Origin: Sphingomonadales bacterium
GTDB taxonomy: Bacteria > Pseudomonadota > Alphaproteobacteria > Sphingomonadales > Sphingomonadaceae
Length of the DNA stretch: 62,195 bases
Reading direction: 5' to 3'
Assembly (NCBI GenBank): GCA_017309275.1
Contig: JAFKLT010000058.1
Span: forward strand, 1 to 62,195
The translations under genes and the position numbers were made by a program. Shown here one piece after another: positions 16,854-28,055 of this stretch (positions are counted from its first letter, which is position 1; the number at the start of each line of letters is the position of its first letter). Under the pieces are notes generated by a model. That model was not told where the DNA came from, did no database searches, and worked only from the letters and a program-made list of their open reading frames with translations.

Positions 16854-17693
16854 ATGGAAATATCAAGCGACGCGCTGGTGCTGGTCGACCGCCCCGCAGA
16901 CCGGATTGCGCGCCTTACGCTCAATCGTCCGGAGAAACGCAATGCGATGTCCAACGCGCTGCGGACGCAGCTTTTTGCAGCGCTCGAAGCGGCGGATCGC
17001 GACCCGGACATTTCGGTGATCGTCCTGCGCGGCGCCGGAAGCTGTTTCAGCGCAGGCTATGACCTGTCCTCCGACGTGCGCGATGAACAGCCCTGGTATT
17101 CGGCGGGCGGGCTGGGCAATTGGCCGCGCCATGTGACCGAGGGCTGCTTCCGCATCTGGGATCTCGCCAAGCCCGTGATCGGTCAGGTCCACGGCTATTG
17201 CCTTGCCGGCGGGACCGAACTCGCCGCGGCGTGCGACCTGTTGTACGTCGCGGAGGATGCGATGATCGGATATCCCGTCGTGCGGTCGATCAGTCCGCCC
17301 GATAATCAATTCTATCCCTGGCTGGTAGGCATGCGCCGCGCGATGGAGATGATGCTGACCGGCGATACGATCAGCGGGCGCGAGGCCGCGGAGGATGGCT
17401 TTGCCAATCGCGCGATTCCGCTGGCCGACCTCGAGGCGACGGTCCTTGAAATCGCCGCCCGCGTGGCGAAGGTGCCCACCGATGTGCAACAGATCAACAA
17501 GCGCGCGGTTCACCGGCAGATGGAGGCGATGGGCATTCGCGCCGGTATCCGCGCCGGAACCGAATTGCAGGCGCTGAGCGCGATGACCAAAAGCGCGCAG
17601 GCCTTTTACGCGGCAGTCCAGAGCGACGGGCTGACCGCAGCGCTCAGCGAACGTGACGGAAAGTTCGGGGACTATCGGACCAAAAACGGATGA
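16854..17693 (+). CDS. enoyl-CoA hydratase/isomerase family protein (crotonase)
   Basis: A 279-residue crotonase-fold protein. The oxyanion-hole elements are present: SCFSAGYDL, and HGYCLAGGTELAAACD with the Gly-Gly pair. The first catalytic glutamate position (GGTELA) is kept, but where hydratases have a second glutamate (GxPE) this protein has IGYPVV, so the second acid is replaced by Val. That pattern is seen in isomerases, hydrolases and lyases of the superfamily, so simple hydration of enoyl-CoA is doubtful. An AAGGA site precedes the ATG. It is followed by the sterol-desaturase-like gene 47 bases later on the same strand. Confidence 0.85.
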   Translation: MEISSDALVLVDRPADRIARLTLNRPEKRNAMSNALRTQLFAALEAADRDPDISVIVLRGAGSCFSAGYDLSSDVRDEQPWYSAGGLGNWPRHVTEGCFRIWDLAKPVIGQVHGYCLAGGTELAAACDLLYVAEDAMIGYPVVRSISPPDNQFYPWLVGMRRAMEMMLTGDTISGREAAEDGFANRAIPLADLEATVLEIAARVAKVPTDVQQINKRAVHRQMEAMGIRAGIRAGTELQALSAMTKSAQAFYAAVQSDGLTAALSERDGKFGDYRTKNG

Positions 17694-17740
17694 GGGCGCT
17701 CTAACCGGATATTCACCAGTCCCGCTCTATTCAGCGCGCC

Positions 17741-18574
17741 ATGGATTGGCTCAACGACAGCGTGAATGCCTGGACGGCGCTGATACCCTTTTCCGCCTTT
17801 TTCGGAGCGCTTGCCCTGCTGACCAAGCGGCGCGGGCGGGCGATGGCGGACGCGCGCCGAGCGGCCGGCGAGTGGCGGACCAACCTGCTGATCTTTCTGT
17901 TCGATACGCTGGTCATCCTGCCCTATGTCGCGTTGCCGAGCGTGTGGCTCGTCGCATGGCTGGGGACGCCCGTGGCGTTTTCGGACTTCTGGGCGGGGTT
18001 GCCGGTTGTCGTGACCGGCGCTGCGGTGGTCATCCTTGGCGATTATGTCGGCTATTGGCGGCACCGGCTCGAGCATGGCCCGCTGCTATGGCCTTTCCAC
18101 GCGACGCATCACTCCGATCGCGAGATGAACTGGTTTTCGCTGAACCGCATGCATCCGGTGAATCGGCTGACGACAGTCACGATCGATTCGGTCTTTCTTG
18201 CGATCGCGGGTTTTCCGGCCTGGGCCGTCGTGCTCAACGGTCTGGTCCGCAGCGGATGGGGCTTCTTCATCCACGCCGATCTGCGCTGGACGCTTGGCCG
18301 GGCAGGTATTCTGTTGATTTCGCCGTCCGCGCACCGCTGGCATCATGTCCGCGACGAGGCGATGGCGGGGACCAATTTTGCGACCATGTTCACGCTGTGG
18401 GATCGCCTGCACGGGACGTGGCAGCCGTCGCCCGAGCCGTGCCGCGAGCCGACCGGCGTCGAGGGGCATAGCGGCGGTTTCCTGTACGAGATGGTCCAGC
18501 CTTTCGGCCTGTGGCCGGTGCGGGAAAAGCCCGCCGACGACGCGACCAATGCAAAGGCGCTCGCCGAAGCCTGA
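17741..18574 (+). CDS. sterol desaturase / fatty acid hydroxylase family membrane protein
   Basis: A 277-residue integral membrane di-iron protein. The eight-histidine pattern is visible: HRLEH, HATHH and HRWHH, spaced as in the FA_hydroxylase (sterol desaturase) family, together with WFSLNRMHPVNR. About four membrane-spanning segments are predicted by hydrophobicity. Such enzymes hydroxylate or desaturate lipids, hopanoids or carotenoids with oxygen. It is co-directional with the crotonase gene and its stop is four bases from the 3' end of the convergent tRNA-Leu. The substrate cannot be inferred. Confidence 0.88.
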   Translation: MDWLNDSVNAWTALIPFSAFFGALALLTKRRGRAMADARRAAGEWRTNLLIFLFDTLVILPYVALPSVWLVAWLGTPVAFSDFWAGLPVVVTGAAVVILGDYVGYWRHRLEHGPLLWPFHATHHSDREMNWFSLNRMHPVNRLTTVTIDSVFLAIAGFPAWAVVLNGLVRSGWGFFIHADLRWTLGRAGILLISPSAHRWHHVRDEAMAGTNFATMFTLWDRLHGTWQPSPEPCREPTGVEGHSGGFLYEMVQPFGLWPVREKPADDATNAKALAEA

Positions 18575-18578
18575 ATAT

Positions 18579-18664
18579 TGGTGCGGACGCCGGGACTTGA
18601 ACCCGGATATCCAGAGGATGGCAGATTTTAAGTCTGCTGCGTCTACCTGTTTCGCCACGTCCGC
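18579..18664 (-). tRNA. tRNA-Leu (anticodon TAA)
   Basis: The minus strand folds as a class II tRNA. The acceptor GCGGACG pairs with CGTCCGC, the discriminator is A (18582), and CCA is encoded (18579-18581). The anticodon stem GCAGA/TCTGC encloses the loop CTTAAAA with anticodon TAA, then a variable arm and the TTCAAGT T-loop. It reads UUA leucine codons, which are rare in this GC-rich genome. Confidence 0.95.
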
Positions 18665-18753
18665 AATCGTCGTCGGTCAAGCCGATGGCCGGGGGGAGGT
18701 CAAGCGATGTTTGACGCTTCACCCGGCGGGGTGGCTCGGCTAGACCGGGCGTC

Positions 18754-19695
18754 ATGCAACCAGTCCTCGAAATTTCCGACCTTGGAAAGACATATAAGAG
18801 CGGTCACCAGGCGCTGAGCGGCGTCGACCTCACGATCAACAAGGGCGAGATTTTCGCACTGCTCGGGCCGAATGGTGCGGGCAAGACGACGCTGATCAGC
18901 ATCGTCTGCGGAATCGTCACCGCCAGCAGGGGGACGGTGACTGTCGGCGGGCACGACCATGCCCGCGACTATCGCGCCGCGCGCTCGATGATCGGCCTGG
19001 TGCCGCAGGAATTGCACACCGACGCGTTCGAGAAGGTGATCACGACGGTGAGCTTTTCGCGCGGCCTGTTCGGAAAGGTGGCGGATGCTGGGTTTATCGA
19101 ACAATTGTTGAAGGACCTGTCCTTGTGGGACAAACGCAACAGCAAGATCATGGAGCTGTCGGGCGGCATGAAACGCCGCGTTATGATCGCGAAAGCGCTG
19201 AGTCATGAGCCCGAAATCCTGTTCCTCGACGAACCCACCGCGGGCGTCGATGTCGAATTGCGGCGCGATATGTGGGCAATGGTGCGCGGTCTGCGCGATC
19301 GCGGCGTCACGATCATCCTGACCACGCACTATATCGAGGAGGCCGAGGAAATGGCCGACCGGGTGGGGGTGATCAGCAAGGGCAAGCTGATCCTGGTCGA
19401 AGAAAAGAATGCGCTGATCAAGAAGATGGGGCGCAAGACACTGACGCTGAATCTGGCGGAGCCGCTCGATGCGGTGCCGGGCGAGCTGGGGCAGTGGGCG
19501 CTGCGACTGGCGGGCGAGGGACATGAGCTGGTCTATGAGTTCGACAGCCATGCCGAGGCGACCGGCGTGCCGTCGCTGCTGCGCCGGATGAGCGACCTTG
19601 GCATCCAGTTCAAGGACCTGAACACCCAGCAAAGCTCGCTGGAGGATATCTTCGTCGGGCTGGTGCACGAGACAAGGGCGGAGCAACCCGCATGA
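18754..19695 (+). CDS. ABC-2 type transporter, ATP-binding protein
   Basis: A 313-residue ABC ATPase of the drug/polysaccharide-export (YadG-like) group. Walker A is GPNGAGKTT (near residue 44), the signature is LSGGMKRR, Walker B is [12 protein letters not shown], and the switch histidine lies in [13 protein letters not shown]-terminal extension of about 80 residues follows the nucleotide domain, as usual for this group. It overlaps the permease gene by four bases (ATGA), so the two form one complex. The cargo is unknown. Confidence 0.93.
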   Translation: MQPVLEISDLGKTYKSGHQALSGVDLTINKGEIFALLGPNGAGKTTLISIVCGIVTASRGTVTVGGHDHARDYRAARSMIGLVPQELHTDAFEKVITTVSFSRGLFGKVADAGFIEQLLKDLSLWDKRNSKIMELSGGMKRRVMIAKALSHEPEILFLDEPTAGVDVELRRDMWAMVRGLRDRGVTIILTTHYIEEAEEMADRVGVISKGKLILVEEKNALIKKMGRKTLTLNLAEPLDAVPGELGQWALRLAGEGHELVYEFDSHAEATGVPSLLRRMSDLGIQFKDLNTQQSSLEDIFVGLVHETRAEQPA

Positions 19696-20459
19696 TCCAG
19701 AATCTTCGCGGTATCCGCGCGATCTATCTGTTCGAAATGGCGCGCTTCGGGCGCACCTTCTGGACCAGCCTGATGCTGCCGGTGATCACGACGACGCTCT
19801 ATTTCGTCGTCTTCGGGTCGGCGATCGGCAGCCGGATGAGCGACGTCAGCACGGTGCCCTATGGCGCGTTCATCGTGCCGGGGCTGATGATGCTGACGAT
19901 GTTCACCGAAAGCATCAGCAACGCCAGCTTCGGCATCTATATGCCCAAATGGACGGGCACGATCTATGAGATGCTGTCGTCGCCCATGTCGCCGCTGGAG
20001 TTGTTGATCGCCTATGTCGGCGCCGCGGCGACGAAGTCGGTGATCATCGGCGCGATCATATTCGCCACCGCCCACCTGTTCGTCGACGTGCAGGTCGCGC
20101 ATCCGCTGCTGATGGCCGCGTTCATGATCCTGATGGCGGTGACCTTTTGCCTGTTCGGCTTCATCATCGGAATCTGGGCGCAGAGCTTCGAGCAGCTGCA
20201 GGTGATCCCGCTGCTGGTCGTCTATCCGCTGACCTTCCTCGGCGGCGCCTTCTATTCGATCGACATGCTGCCCGCGGCGTGGCGTACGGTCACCCTGTTC
20301 AACCCGGTCGTCTATCTGATCAGCGGGTTCCGCTGGACCTTTTTCGGGCAGGGCGATGTCGGGATCGGGGTCAGCATGGGCGCGGTCGCGCTGTTCCTGA
20401 CGCTGTGCCTCGTCGTGATCTTCTGGATGTTCCGGACGGGATACCGGCTGAAGAACTGA
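19692..20459 (+). CDS. ABC-2 type transporter, permease (YadH-like)
   Basis: A 255-residue inner-membrane permease with six hydrophobic segments and the ABC-2 signature region [19 protein letters not shown] before the last two segments. It closely resembles the YadH/NodJ type of exporter permease and partners the ATPase directly upstream through an ATGA overlap. The pair is probably an exporter for a lipid, glycan or drug. Its end is followed by a GC-rich hairpin (20497-20532). Confidence 0.92.
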   Translation: MIQNLRGIRAIYLFEMARFGRTFWTSLMLPVITTTLYFVVFGSAIGSRMSDVSTVPYGAFIVPGLMMLTMFTESISNASFGIYMPKWTGTIYEMLSSPMSPLELLIAYVGAAATKSVIIGAIIFATAHLFVDVQVAHPLLMAAFMILMAVTFCLFGFIIGIWAQSFEQLQVIPLLVVYPLTFLGGAFYSIDMLPAAWRTVTLFNPVVYLISGFRWTFFGQGDVGIGVSMGAVALFLTLCLVVIFWMFRTGYRLKN

Positions 20460-20496
20460 TCTCGCGATTCGCCGCCGCGAGGCGCGAGCACGGCGA

Positions 20497-20532
20497 AACG
20501 CTCCAGGGCGGCTGGCGCTGCCCCGGAGCGTT
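20497..20532. terminator. GC-rich hairpin between convergent permease and ihfB genes
   Basis: AACGCTCC (20497-20504) pairs with GGAGCGTT (20525-20532), extended inward by GGGC/GCCC after an A-C mismatch. It lies between the stops of the ABC permease (plus) and ihfB (minus). There is no T-tract, so the terminator call is based on position and stem strength. Confidence 0.5.
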
Positions 20533-20562
20533 GCGGTTCCGAAATATGGGCGGCCGCCGAAC

Positions 20563-20841
20563 TCAGTCGTTCAGACGCTCGCGCATTTCCTTTCCGGGTT
20601 TGAAATACGGCACTTTTTTCGCATTCACCGCAACCGGTGCCCCGGTGCGAGGATTGCGACCGGTCCGCGATTCGCGTGACCGGGTAGAGAATGCTCCGAA
20701 TCCGCGCAGTTCGACCCTGCCGCCCGAGGCGAGCTGGTCTACGATGGAATCGAAAAATGCGTCGACGATTCGTTCGACCTCTTCGAGTCGCAAATCGCTG
20801 TTCTCACTCGCGATTTTTTGCACCAGTTCCGACCGGATCAT
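20563..20841 (-). CDS. ihfB: integration host factor subunit beta
   Basis: A 92-residue HU/IHF-family DNA-bending protein. It begins [11 protein letters not shown], and the DNA-intercalating beta arm contains [14 protein letters not shown] with the conserved Pro. VELRGFGAF is the family core motif. The length and the Asn-Pro-Arg-Thr-Gly sequence fit the IHF beta chain. It acts with the alpha subunit, encoded elsewhere, in recombination, replication and promoter architecture. It lies downstream of rpsA, as in many alphaproteobacteria, but is separated from it by a strong terminator and so probably has its own promoter. Confidence 0.93.
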   Translation of the reverse strand: MIRSELVQKIASENSDLRLEEVERIVDAFFDSIVDQLASGGRVELRGFGAFSTRSRESRTGRNPRTGAPVAVNAKKVPYFKPGKEMRERLND

Positions 20842-20864
20842 GTGCTTCCCCTAATATGTCACGC

Positions 20865-20880
20865 GCATCCCGCGGGATGC
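20865..20880. repeat. 16-bp perfect palindrome upstream of ihfB
   Basis: GCATCCCGCGGGATGC is a perfect palindrome 24 bases before the ihfB start. It could be an operator, a leader hairpin in the ihfB transcript, or chance in GC-rich DNA. Confidence 0.4.
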
Positions 20881-20982
20881 AGGCCATCCGGTCTTTGCCG
20901 GCTCCGATTGCGTGAGGACCCCTCCCAACGCGGGCGGGAGACTAACATGAATCACTGTTCGGTCAAAATATATCACTGAAAG

Positions 20983-21018
20983 AAAAAGGCCCGCAGAGGG
21001 ACACTCTGCGGGCCTTTT
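20983..21018 (-). terminator. Rho-independent terminator of rpsA
   Basis: An 11-bp perfect stem, GGCCCGCAGAG/CTCTGCGGGCC (20988-20998 with 21004-21014), has a five-base loop. On the minus strand it ends in TTTTTCTTTC, a textbook intrinsic terminator about 35 bases after the rpsA stop. A shorter T run on the other strand could also stop plus-strand transcription. Confidence 0.9.
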
Positions 21019-21048
21019 CTGATGCCTGACGGCAAAGGAATGAAATTA

Positions 21049-22761
<1,713 letters not shown>

Positions 22762-23064
22762 AATATATATCCTTACTTCATTTGTTCCGGCCAAGCGGTT
22801 GGTTCCGCTGGTCTTTTGGCCGATCGGTCCTGCACGCCGGATGCGATGCAGAACATCCTTCGCACCTTCATGGGTCGAAGCCGGGCAAAGCAAAAAGGGC
22901 GCGATGGGTGCATCCCATCACGCCCGACGCCCAGTGTTTTGGGCGGCGGTCTGTCCGTGCCTCGACCGGCTGAAAGCCCGTCGGACGGCGCGCATATATG
23001 GGGGAAGGGCCGCGAAAGCAAGGCGAAAGGCGCAGTAAACCGTAGGGCGAGGCCCCCGTCGGGA
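22762..23064 (-). promoter_or_regulatory. rpsA leader/promoter region with cmk terminator
   Basis: This 303-base region has no gene. Next to cmk, a hairpin at 22897-22925 (GGGCGCGATGGG paired with CCCATCACGCCC, one mismatch) is followed on the minus strand by TTTTTG and is a good intrinsic terminator for aroA-cmk. The remaining part up to 22761 should hold the rpsA promoter and leader. I see an AAGGA site and an AT-rich TATATATT stretch before the ATG but no convincing -35/-10 pair. S1 is often autoregulated through its leader; no specific structure can be claimed here. Confidence 0.7.
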
Positions 23065-23694
23065 TCAGGCGGGTCGTCCGACCTTTTGCTCGACGAAGGC
23101 GATCGCCGCCGCGATGGTTTCCCCGATGTCCATGTCGCTGTTGTCGAGCAACAGCGCGTCGTCGGCGCAAAGCAGCGGTGCGTCGGCGCGGCCCGTGTCG
23201 CGGGCGTCGCGCGCGTGGATGTTGGCCAATACGGCGTCATAGGTCACGGCGACCCCGCGCGCGAGCATCTCTGCATGACGGCGGCGTGTGCGTTCCTCCG
23301 CCGATGCCGTGACGAAAAGCTTGGCGTCGGCGTGCGGCGCGATGACCGTCCCGATATCGCGTCCGTCGAGCACGGCGCCCCCCGGCTGGTTCGCGAAATC
23401 GACCTGTCGCTGGTAAAGCGCCTTGCGCACGGCGGGGTGGATCGAGACGCGGCTGGCAAGGCCGCCGGTGCTTTCGTAGCGGAGCGCGGGATCGCCGAGC
23501 AGCGTGTCGGGAAAGTCGCACGCGGCCAGCGCATCGGCGCTGTCGTCCGGATCGCCATGGTTGAGCTGGGTCTGATAGCCGACCGCGCGATAGAGCAGCC
23601 CGGTATCGAGCACGGGCAGGCCGAAATGTTCCGCGAGCGCGCGGGCGATCGTGCCTTTGCCCGACGCAGTGGGGCCGTCGACGGCGATGATCAT
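23065..23694 (-). CDS. cmk: (d)CMP kinase (cytidylate kinase)
   Basis: A 209-residue nucleoside monophosphate kinase: P-loop GPTASGKGT at residues 7-15, [12 protein letters not shown] for CMP binding, the DGRDIGTVI motif, and the LID region [10 protein letters not shown]. It phosphorylates CMP and dCMP in the cytoplasm. Its ATG overlaps the aroA stop by four bases (ATGA), so the two are translationally coupled. The order aroA-cmk-rpsA is conserved in many proteobacteria. Confidence 0.96.
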   Translation of the reverse strand: MIIAVDGPTASGKGTIARALAEHFGLPVLDTGLLYRAVGYQTQLNHGDPDDSADALAACDFPDTLLGDPALRYESTGGLASRVSIHPAVRKALYQRQVDFANQPGGAVLDGRDIGTVIAPHADAKLFVTASAEERTRRRHAEMLARGVAVTYDAVLANIHARDARDTGRADAPLLCADDALLLDNSDMDIGETIAAAIAFVEQKVGRPA

Positions 23695-25019
23695 TGCTGC
23701 AGGCTCACGAGCAGCGCCTCGAAATTGGGGAAGCTCGTCGCGACGGGGGCCATGTCGTCGATCTCGACCGGTGCCGTGCTGACGAGGCCCGCGATGGCGA
23801 AGCTCATGCAGATGCGGTGATCGAGATGTCCGGCGATGGTGGCGCCGCCGGGCAGCGGATCGCCGCCGGTGCCATGGATGACGAGGCCGTCTTCGCTTTC
23901 CTCGACGCGCACGCCGATTGCCGTCAGACCGGTCGCCATCACCGCCAGGCGATCGCTTTCCTTGACGCGCAATTCGTCGAGGCCGGTGGTGATCGTACGC
24001 CCTTCGGCGAGCGCCGCGGCGACGAAGAGGACGGGGAATTCGTCGATCATGCTGGGCGCGACCGCGGGGTCGACCGCGATGCCGCGCAAGATGCTGTGCC
24101 GGACGCGCAGGTCGGCGACGGGCTCGCCCCCCACTTCGCGCGGGTCGAGCAGTTCGATGTCGCCGCCCATCTGCTGCAGCACCTCGACAAGGCCGGCGCG
24201 CGTCGGATTGAGGCCGACATTGGCGATGGTGACGTCGGAGCCCGGAACGACCAGCGCGGCGACGATGAAGAAGGCGGCCGACGAAGGGTCGCCCGGGACG
24301 ACGATCGTCTGCGGCTTGAGTTCGGCTTCGCCGCGAATGCGGATGTGGCGCGTGCCCCGCTGGTCGGTCTCGACCGTCAATTCGGCGCCGAAGCCCCTGA
24401 GCATCCGCTCGCTATGGTCGCGGGTGGGCACGGGCTCGATCACTTCGGTGATGCCGGGCGTATTGAGCCCGGCGAGCAGGACCGCACTCTTCACCTGCGC
24501 CGATGCCATCGGAAGGCGATAGGAGAGGGGGATGGCGGGTGAGAGTCCGCGCACCATCAGTGGCAGGCGGCCGCCGGGCGATGACGATATGTCGGCGCCC
24601 ATCTGCGACAGCGGGTCGATGACGCGGCCCATCGGTCGACCCGACAGGCTGGCGTCGCCGACGAAGGTTGCGGTGATCGGATGGCTGGCGACCAGGCCCA
24701 TGAGCAGGCGCGTCGACGTGCCGCTGTTGCCCATGTCGAGCGCCTCGCGCGGCTGGAGCAGCCCGCCGACGCCGACGCCGTGGATTCGCCATTCGCCATC
24801 GTCGCGGCGTTCGATGGTCGCGCCCATCGCGCGCATGGCGGCGGCGGTCGCCAGCACGTCATGCCCCTCGAGCAAGCCCGTGACGCGGCTTTCGCCGACC
24901 GCCAGGGCCGAAAGCATCAGCGAGCGATGCGATATGCTCTTGTCGCCGGGAATGGCGATATTACCTTTGAGCGGTACGGAAGCCGCAAAGCGGCGCGGGC
25001 TGGCAGTCTGGTCGGTCAT
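23691..25019 (-). CDS. aroA: 3-phosphoshikimate 1-carboxyvinyltransferase (EPSP synthase)
   Basis: A 442-residue EPSP synthase of the shikimate pathway. The PEP/S3P-site motifs are clear: [11 protein letters not shown] (about residues 27-37), [26 protein letters not shown] and [17 protein letters not shown]. The last two are of the class II (CP4-like) type. The residue equivalent to the CP4 alanine that gives glyphosate tolerance is glycine here (GNSGT versus GNAAT), so tolerance is not expected from that position. I chose the ATG at 25019; 15 upstream in-frame codons have no homology. It faces the FYDLN-acid gene. Confidence 0.96.
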   Translation of the reverse strand: MTDQTASPRRFAASVPLKGNIAIPGDKSISHRSLMLSALAVGESRVTGLLEGHDVLATAAAMRAMGATIERRDDGEWRIHGVGVGGLLQPREALDMGNSGTSTRLLMGLVASHPITATFVGDASLSGRPMGRVIDPLSQMGADISSSPGGRLPLMVRGLSPAIPLSYRLPMASAQVKSAVLLAGLNTPGITEVIEPVPTRDHSERMLRGFGAELTVETDQRGTRHIRIRGEAELKPQTIVVPGDPSSAAFFIVAALVVPGSDVTIANVGLNPTRAGLVEVLQQMGGDIELLDPREVGGEPVADLRVRHSILRGIAVDPAVAPSMIDEFPVLFVAAALAEGRTITTGLDELRVKESDRLAVMATGLTAIGVRVEESEDGLVIHGTGGDPLPGGATIAGHLDHRICMSFAIAGLVSTAPVEIDDMAPVATSFPNFEALLVSLQQ

Positions 25020-25144
25020 TGCGTGCGGCTTTTGACAGCGGCCAAACAATCTGGCAAGGCGCACGCCGATTTGACGGGCGACCCGGATGGCGTCGCCTTC
25101 CTTCCCGACTTTCTATCATTCCTTCAAAGGGTTATGAGGCATAT

Positions 25145-25468
25145 ATGGTAAAGGCTGAATGGGGCGCGAAGCGTAGCTGCCCGAAATGCGCCACCCGATT
25201 CTATGATCTGACCAACGACGATCCGGTCACCTGCATCAACTGCGGTTATGCCTGGTTGCCGGAATCGGTGCTGAAATCGAAACAGCCGATGCCGTTCGAA
25301 CAGATCGAAAAGCCCGGCAAGGCGCCCAAGGAAGAAGGCGTCGACGAAGATCTGGATCTGGACGTCGATGTCGACGAGGACAGCGATTCGCCCGACAATG
25401 ACGTCGACCTTGGCGGCGACGACGATCTGGGCGTCGACACCGGCGACGACAGCGACGACGAAAGCTGA
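25145..25468 (+). CDS. FYDLN-acid domain zinc-ribbon protein (TIGR02300 family)
   Basis: A 107-residue alphaproteobacterial protein. It has a zinc ribbon, CPKC near residue 12 and CINC near residue 31, enclosing the name-giving RFYDL motif. After about residue 60 comes a very acidic Asp-rich tail (repeated DLD/DVD/DED/DDD), with an estimated net charge below -25. I chose the ATG at 25145, which matches the family start, over an ATG 126 bases upstream. The function is unknown; the tail could mimic nucleic acid or bind cations. It is divergent from aroA, a conserved arrangement, and is followed by a hairpin and tRNA-Ala. Confidence 0.9.
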   Translation: MVKAEWGAKRSCPKCATRFYDLTNDDPVTCINCGYAWLPESVLKSKQPMPFEQIEKPGKAPKEEGVDEDLDLDVDVDEDSDSPDNDVDLGGDDDLGVDTGDDSDDES

Positions 25469-25492
25469 TTATTTTCGGCATTTGATTTTGCG

Positions 25493-25528
25493 GGGGCCAA
25501 AAAAGCATCGGAAGATGCATTTGGCCCC
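25493..25528 (+). terminator. terminator-like nested hairpin after the FYDLN gene
   Basis: GGGGCCAAA (25493-25501) pairs perfectly with TTTGGCCCC (25520-25528), and the loop contains a second small stem, GCAT/ATGC. It starts 24 bases after the stop. The T-tract is short, so it may be Rho-assisted. Confidence 0.6.
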
Positions 25529-25600
25529 TTGCATAACGGACGAGCGCTGGTAAAGGCGGCGTCCCGGTCGCACCACCCAGGGCGACCAGCAAAATGGCAC

Positions 25601-25676
<76 letters not shown>

Positions 25677-25847
25677 TTTTCCAATTTCCTGCCGAAATTG
25701 CAGTCTTGCCGCCACGGCGAAGCGTGGCATTTCAAGGCCGTCGGCATCCCCTTAAACCGATGATGCGCAATCGATGGATGCGCGACCGATGCGCGCGCGG
25801 AAGCGCAAGCGGGCGTGAGCTCGCCTGACTTCGGTGACGCTGGCTGG

Positions 25848-28055
25848 CTAAGGCGCGGCCTGGGCGAGAACGCCTTCGATCGCGGTGAATGTATCGCGGC
25901 TGGTCGGCTGCAGGATGCCCGCCTCTTCCAACGCTCCGATTTTTGCGTCGCCAAGGCCCAGCCAGGCCTCGACGACCTGTGCCGTCTGTTCGCCCATCAG
26001 GGGGGCGGGATGCGCCTGTGGCGGGACCAGATTGCGGCCATGCGCCGGAGCGCGTTCGGAGACGACCGGCTCGGGAAGATGCGGGTGCCGGTCGATGCGA
26101 AAGCTGTCGCGCTCGCGGCAATAGGCAAAGTCGGGAAGGTCGGCGACGCGAAGCATCGGCGCGGCCGCAATGCCTCTGGCCTGCAACGCCGTGGCCGCCT
26201 CCATCGGCGACCGGGCGCCGACCCATTGTTCCAGCGAAACGCCGTCCAGCCATTCTTCCGGGCGCGTGCCGTCTCGATCCAGCGTCACGACGCACCATTC
26301 GTCGTCGCCCTGTGCGGGAAGGACCATCGATATATGGGGCGGCGTTTCGGTGTCCGGCGGCAGCAGCAGATCGGCAAATTGCGCCAGCATCGTCTCGGCC
26401 TGCGAAACGCTGGCGGTGCCGCCGCGCCCCGTCCGCAGCCGGCGGATGAGCAGCGCGATGGCGCCGATCGCACTGATCCGGCCGGCCACATGGTCGGGAT
26501 AGACCGTAACCGCGTCGCTGTAGCTGTCGGGATCGCCGGGATAGCGCCACATTTGCGTAAGCCCCGTCGCCGCGCGGACGAGCGGGCCATAGCCGAGCCG
26601 CTTCGCCCATGGGCCGGTCGGCCCGAAGGCCGAGCTGTCGGCCATGACGAGGCGCGGGTTTGCCGATGCAAGCACGTCAGGGCCCAGGCCGAGCGATTCC
26701 ATCGTTCCCGGCTTGAAATTGGATAACAGCACATCGGCCTGGCCGACGAGGTCGAGGAACAGCGCGCGGCCTTCGGCTTGCCTCAGGTCGAGGCCCAGGC
26801 TCCGCTTGTTCCGGTGGCCCGCCGCGAAGCTCGCCGAAAGGCCATAGGGGAGGTAGGATTGGCGCGAGCCGTCGGGAAAGGCCGCGCTTTCGACCTTCAC
26901 CACATCGGCGCCGCCGTCGGCGAACATGCGGCCCGCTTCGGCGCCGACGACGATGACGCCGAGGTCGAGGACCTTGAGGCCGTCTAAGGCGTGCGCTGCC
27001 GCCTCGTTGCCGGGGGCGGGCGGTGCGGGGACGTCGGTTGCGGTATCGACCGGCCCCATGCGCGCGCCGTCGATCGTCAGGACGCCGTTGGGTATCGGGG
27101 TGCGCGTCCCGTCGGCGGCCACCAGGTCGATCAGCGCGTTGCGCGCGACGACCTGATCGCTGGCGGCGAATTCCTGAAAATTGAACAGGCCGGCGATCGG
27201 TACGCCGTGCGCCTGGCCCTCGGTCTCCAGCTCCGCGCGGCTTCGCGTCGCGAAGAAGGCGGCAAGCGCCTCCTGCAGCGCGGTCGATTCCTGGCGCGTG
27301 ATGATCCGCGCGAACTCGGGCCCGGCAAAGGCTTCGGGCTCGCCCATCCAGCGGAACATGCCCTGCCACTGGCGCGGGGCGAGCAGGCAGATGCGCACCT
27401 CGCCGTCGGCGCAGGGGAAGATCGGATATTGCGTGCCCTTCGCCGGGCGGTCGCGCGACAGCAGGTGAACCGGCCGCCCCATCGTCGCGCTGCCGTTGAT
27501 GCCGTAGCCGGGATCGAGCGCCTGCATCGCCCCGTCGAGCGCGGCAAAGTCGATCCGGTCGCCGATGCCTGAGCGCAGCGCCTTGTAATAGGCGGCGAGC
27601 AACACGTAGGCGCCCTGAACGGCGGCGCATTGCCAGGCCAGTTCGCCGGGCGGGAGAAGGGGTGGGCGGCCCCGTATGCCCGAACGCGAAAGGCTGCCCG
27701 ACAAGGCGTGCAGCACGGCGTCGCTGGCTTTCCAGTCGCTGAAGCCGTTGCCGCTACCGAACGAGCTGACCTGCATCAGGACTAGCGCAGGATTGGCGGC
27801 GGCGAGCGCGTCCTGGTCGAGCGCCACGGCGGGCGAGGCGACGATGATGTGCGCCGCGCCCATCGTGGCGGCGTCGACCGGGCCGTCGTGCCATATCTTG
27901 CCGGCGTTCGCGACGAAGTCCCGGGCGTCGCCCGTCCGCGGCACGAAGCGGTCGACGCGGGCGCCGAGTTCGGCAAGGTAGCGCGTGATCGGTGCGAGGG
28001 GGCCCTCGACGAGGTCGACGACGCGAACCCCCGCGAGCGGCCGGTCGGCGCTCAT
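25848..28055 (-). CDS. fused two-domain class III CoA-transferase (CaiB/BaiF-CaiB/BaiF)
   Basis: A 735-residue protein made of two CaiB/BaiF halves. The first begins LAGVRVVDLVEGPLAPITRYLAEL (residues 7-30), the second LDGLKVLDLGVIVVGAEAGR (357-376), with an Ala/Pro linker near 340-352. In the second half the catalytic aspartate position is kept (YPDHVAG, Asp521); in the first the equivalent reads PPGELAW, Glu138. Class III enzymes normally form interlocked dimers of single-length chains, so the fusion may act as an internal dimer with one active site. Its ATG at 28055 overlaps the stop of the GFA gene (ATGA). Role: CoA transfer to a pathway acid. Confidence 0.85.
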   Translation of the reverse strand: MSADRPLAGVRVVDLVEGPLAPITRYLAELGARVDRFVPRTGDARDFVANAGKIWHDGPVDAATMGAAHIIVASPAVALDQDALAAANPALVLMQVSSFGSGNGFSDWKASDAVLHALSGSLSRSGIRGRPPLLPPGELAWQCAAVQGAYVLLAAYYKALRSGIGDRIDFAALDGAMQALDPGYGINGSATMGRPVHLLSRDRPAKGTQYPIFPCADGEVRICLLAPRQWQGMFRWMGEPEAFAGPEFARIITRQESTALQEALAAFFATRSRAELETEGQAHGVPIAGLFNFQEFAASDQVVARNALIDLVAADGTRTPIPNGVLTIDGARMGPVDTATDVPAPPAPGNEAAAHALDGLKVLDLGVIVVGAEAGRMFADGGADVVKVESAAFPDGSRQSYLPYGLSASFAAGHRNKRSLGLDLRQAEGRALFLDLVGQADVLLSNFKPGTMESLGLGPDVLASANPRLVMADSSAFGPTGPWAKRLGYGPLVRAATGLTQMWRYPGDPDSYSDAVTVYPDHVAGRISAIGAIALLIRRLRTGRGGTASVSQAETMLAQFADLLLPPDTETPPHISMVLPAQGDDEWCVVTLDRDGTRPEEWLDGVSLEQWVGARSPMEAATALQARGIAAAPMLRVADLPDFAYCRERDSFRIDRHPHLPEPVVSERAPAHGRNLVPPQAHPAPLMGEQTAQVVEAWLGLGDAKIGALEEAGILQPTSRDTFTAIEGVLAQAAP

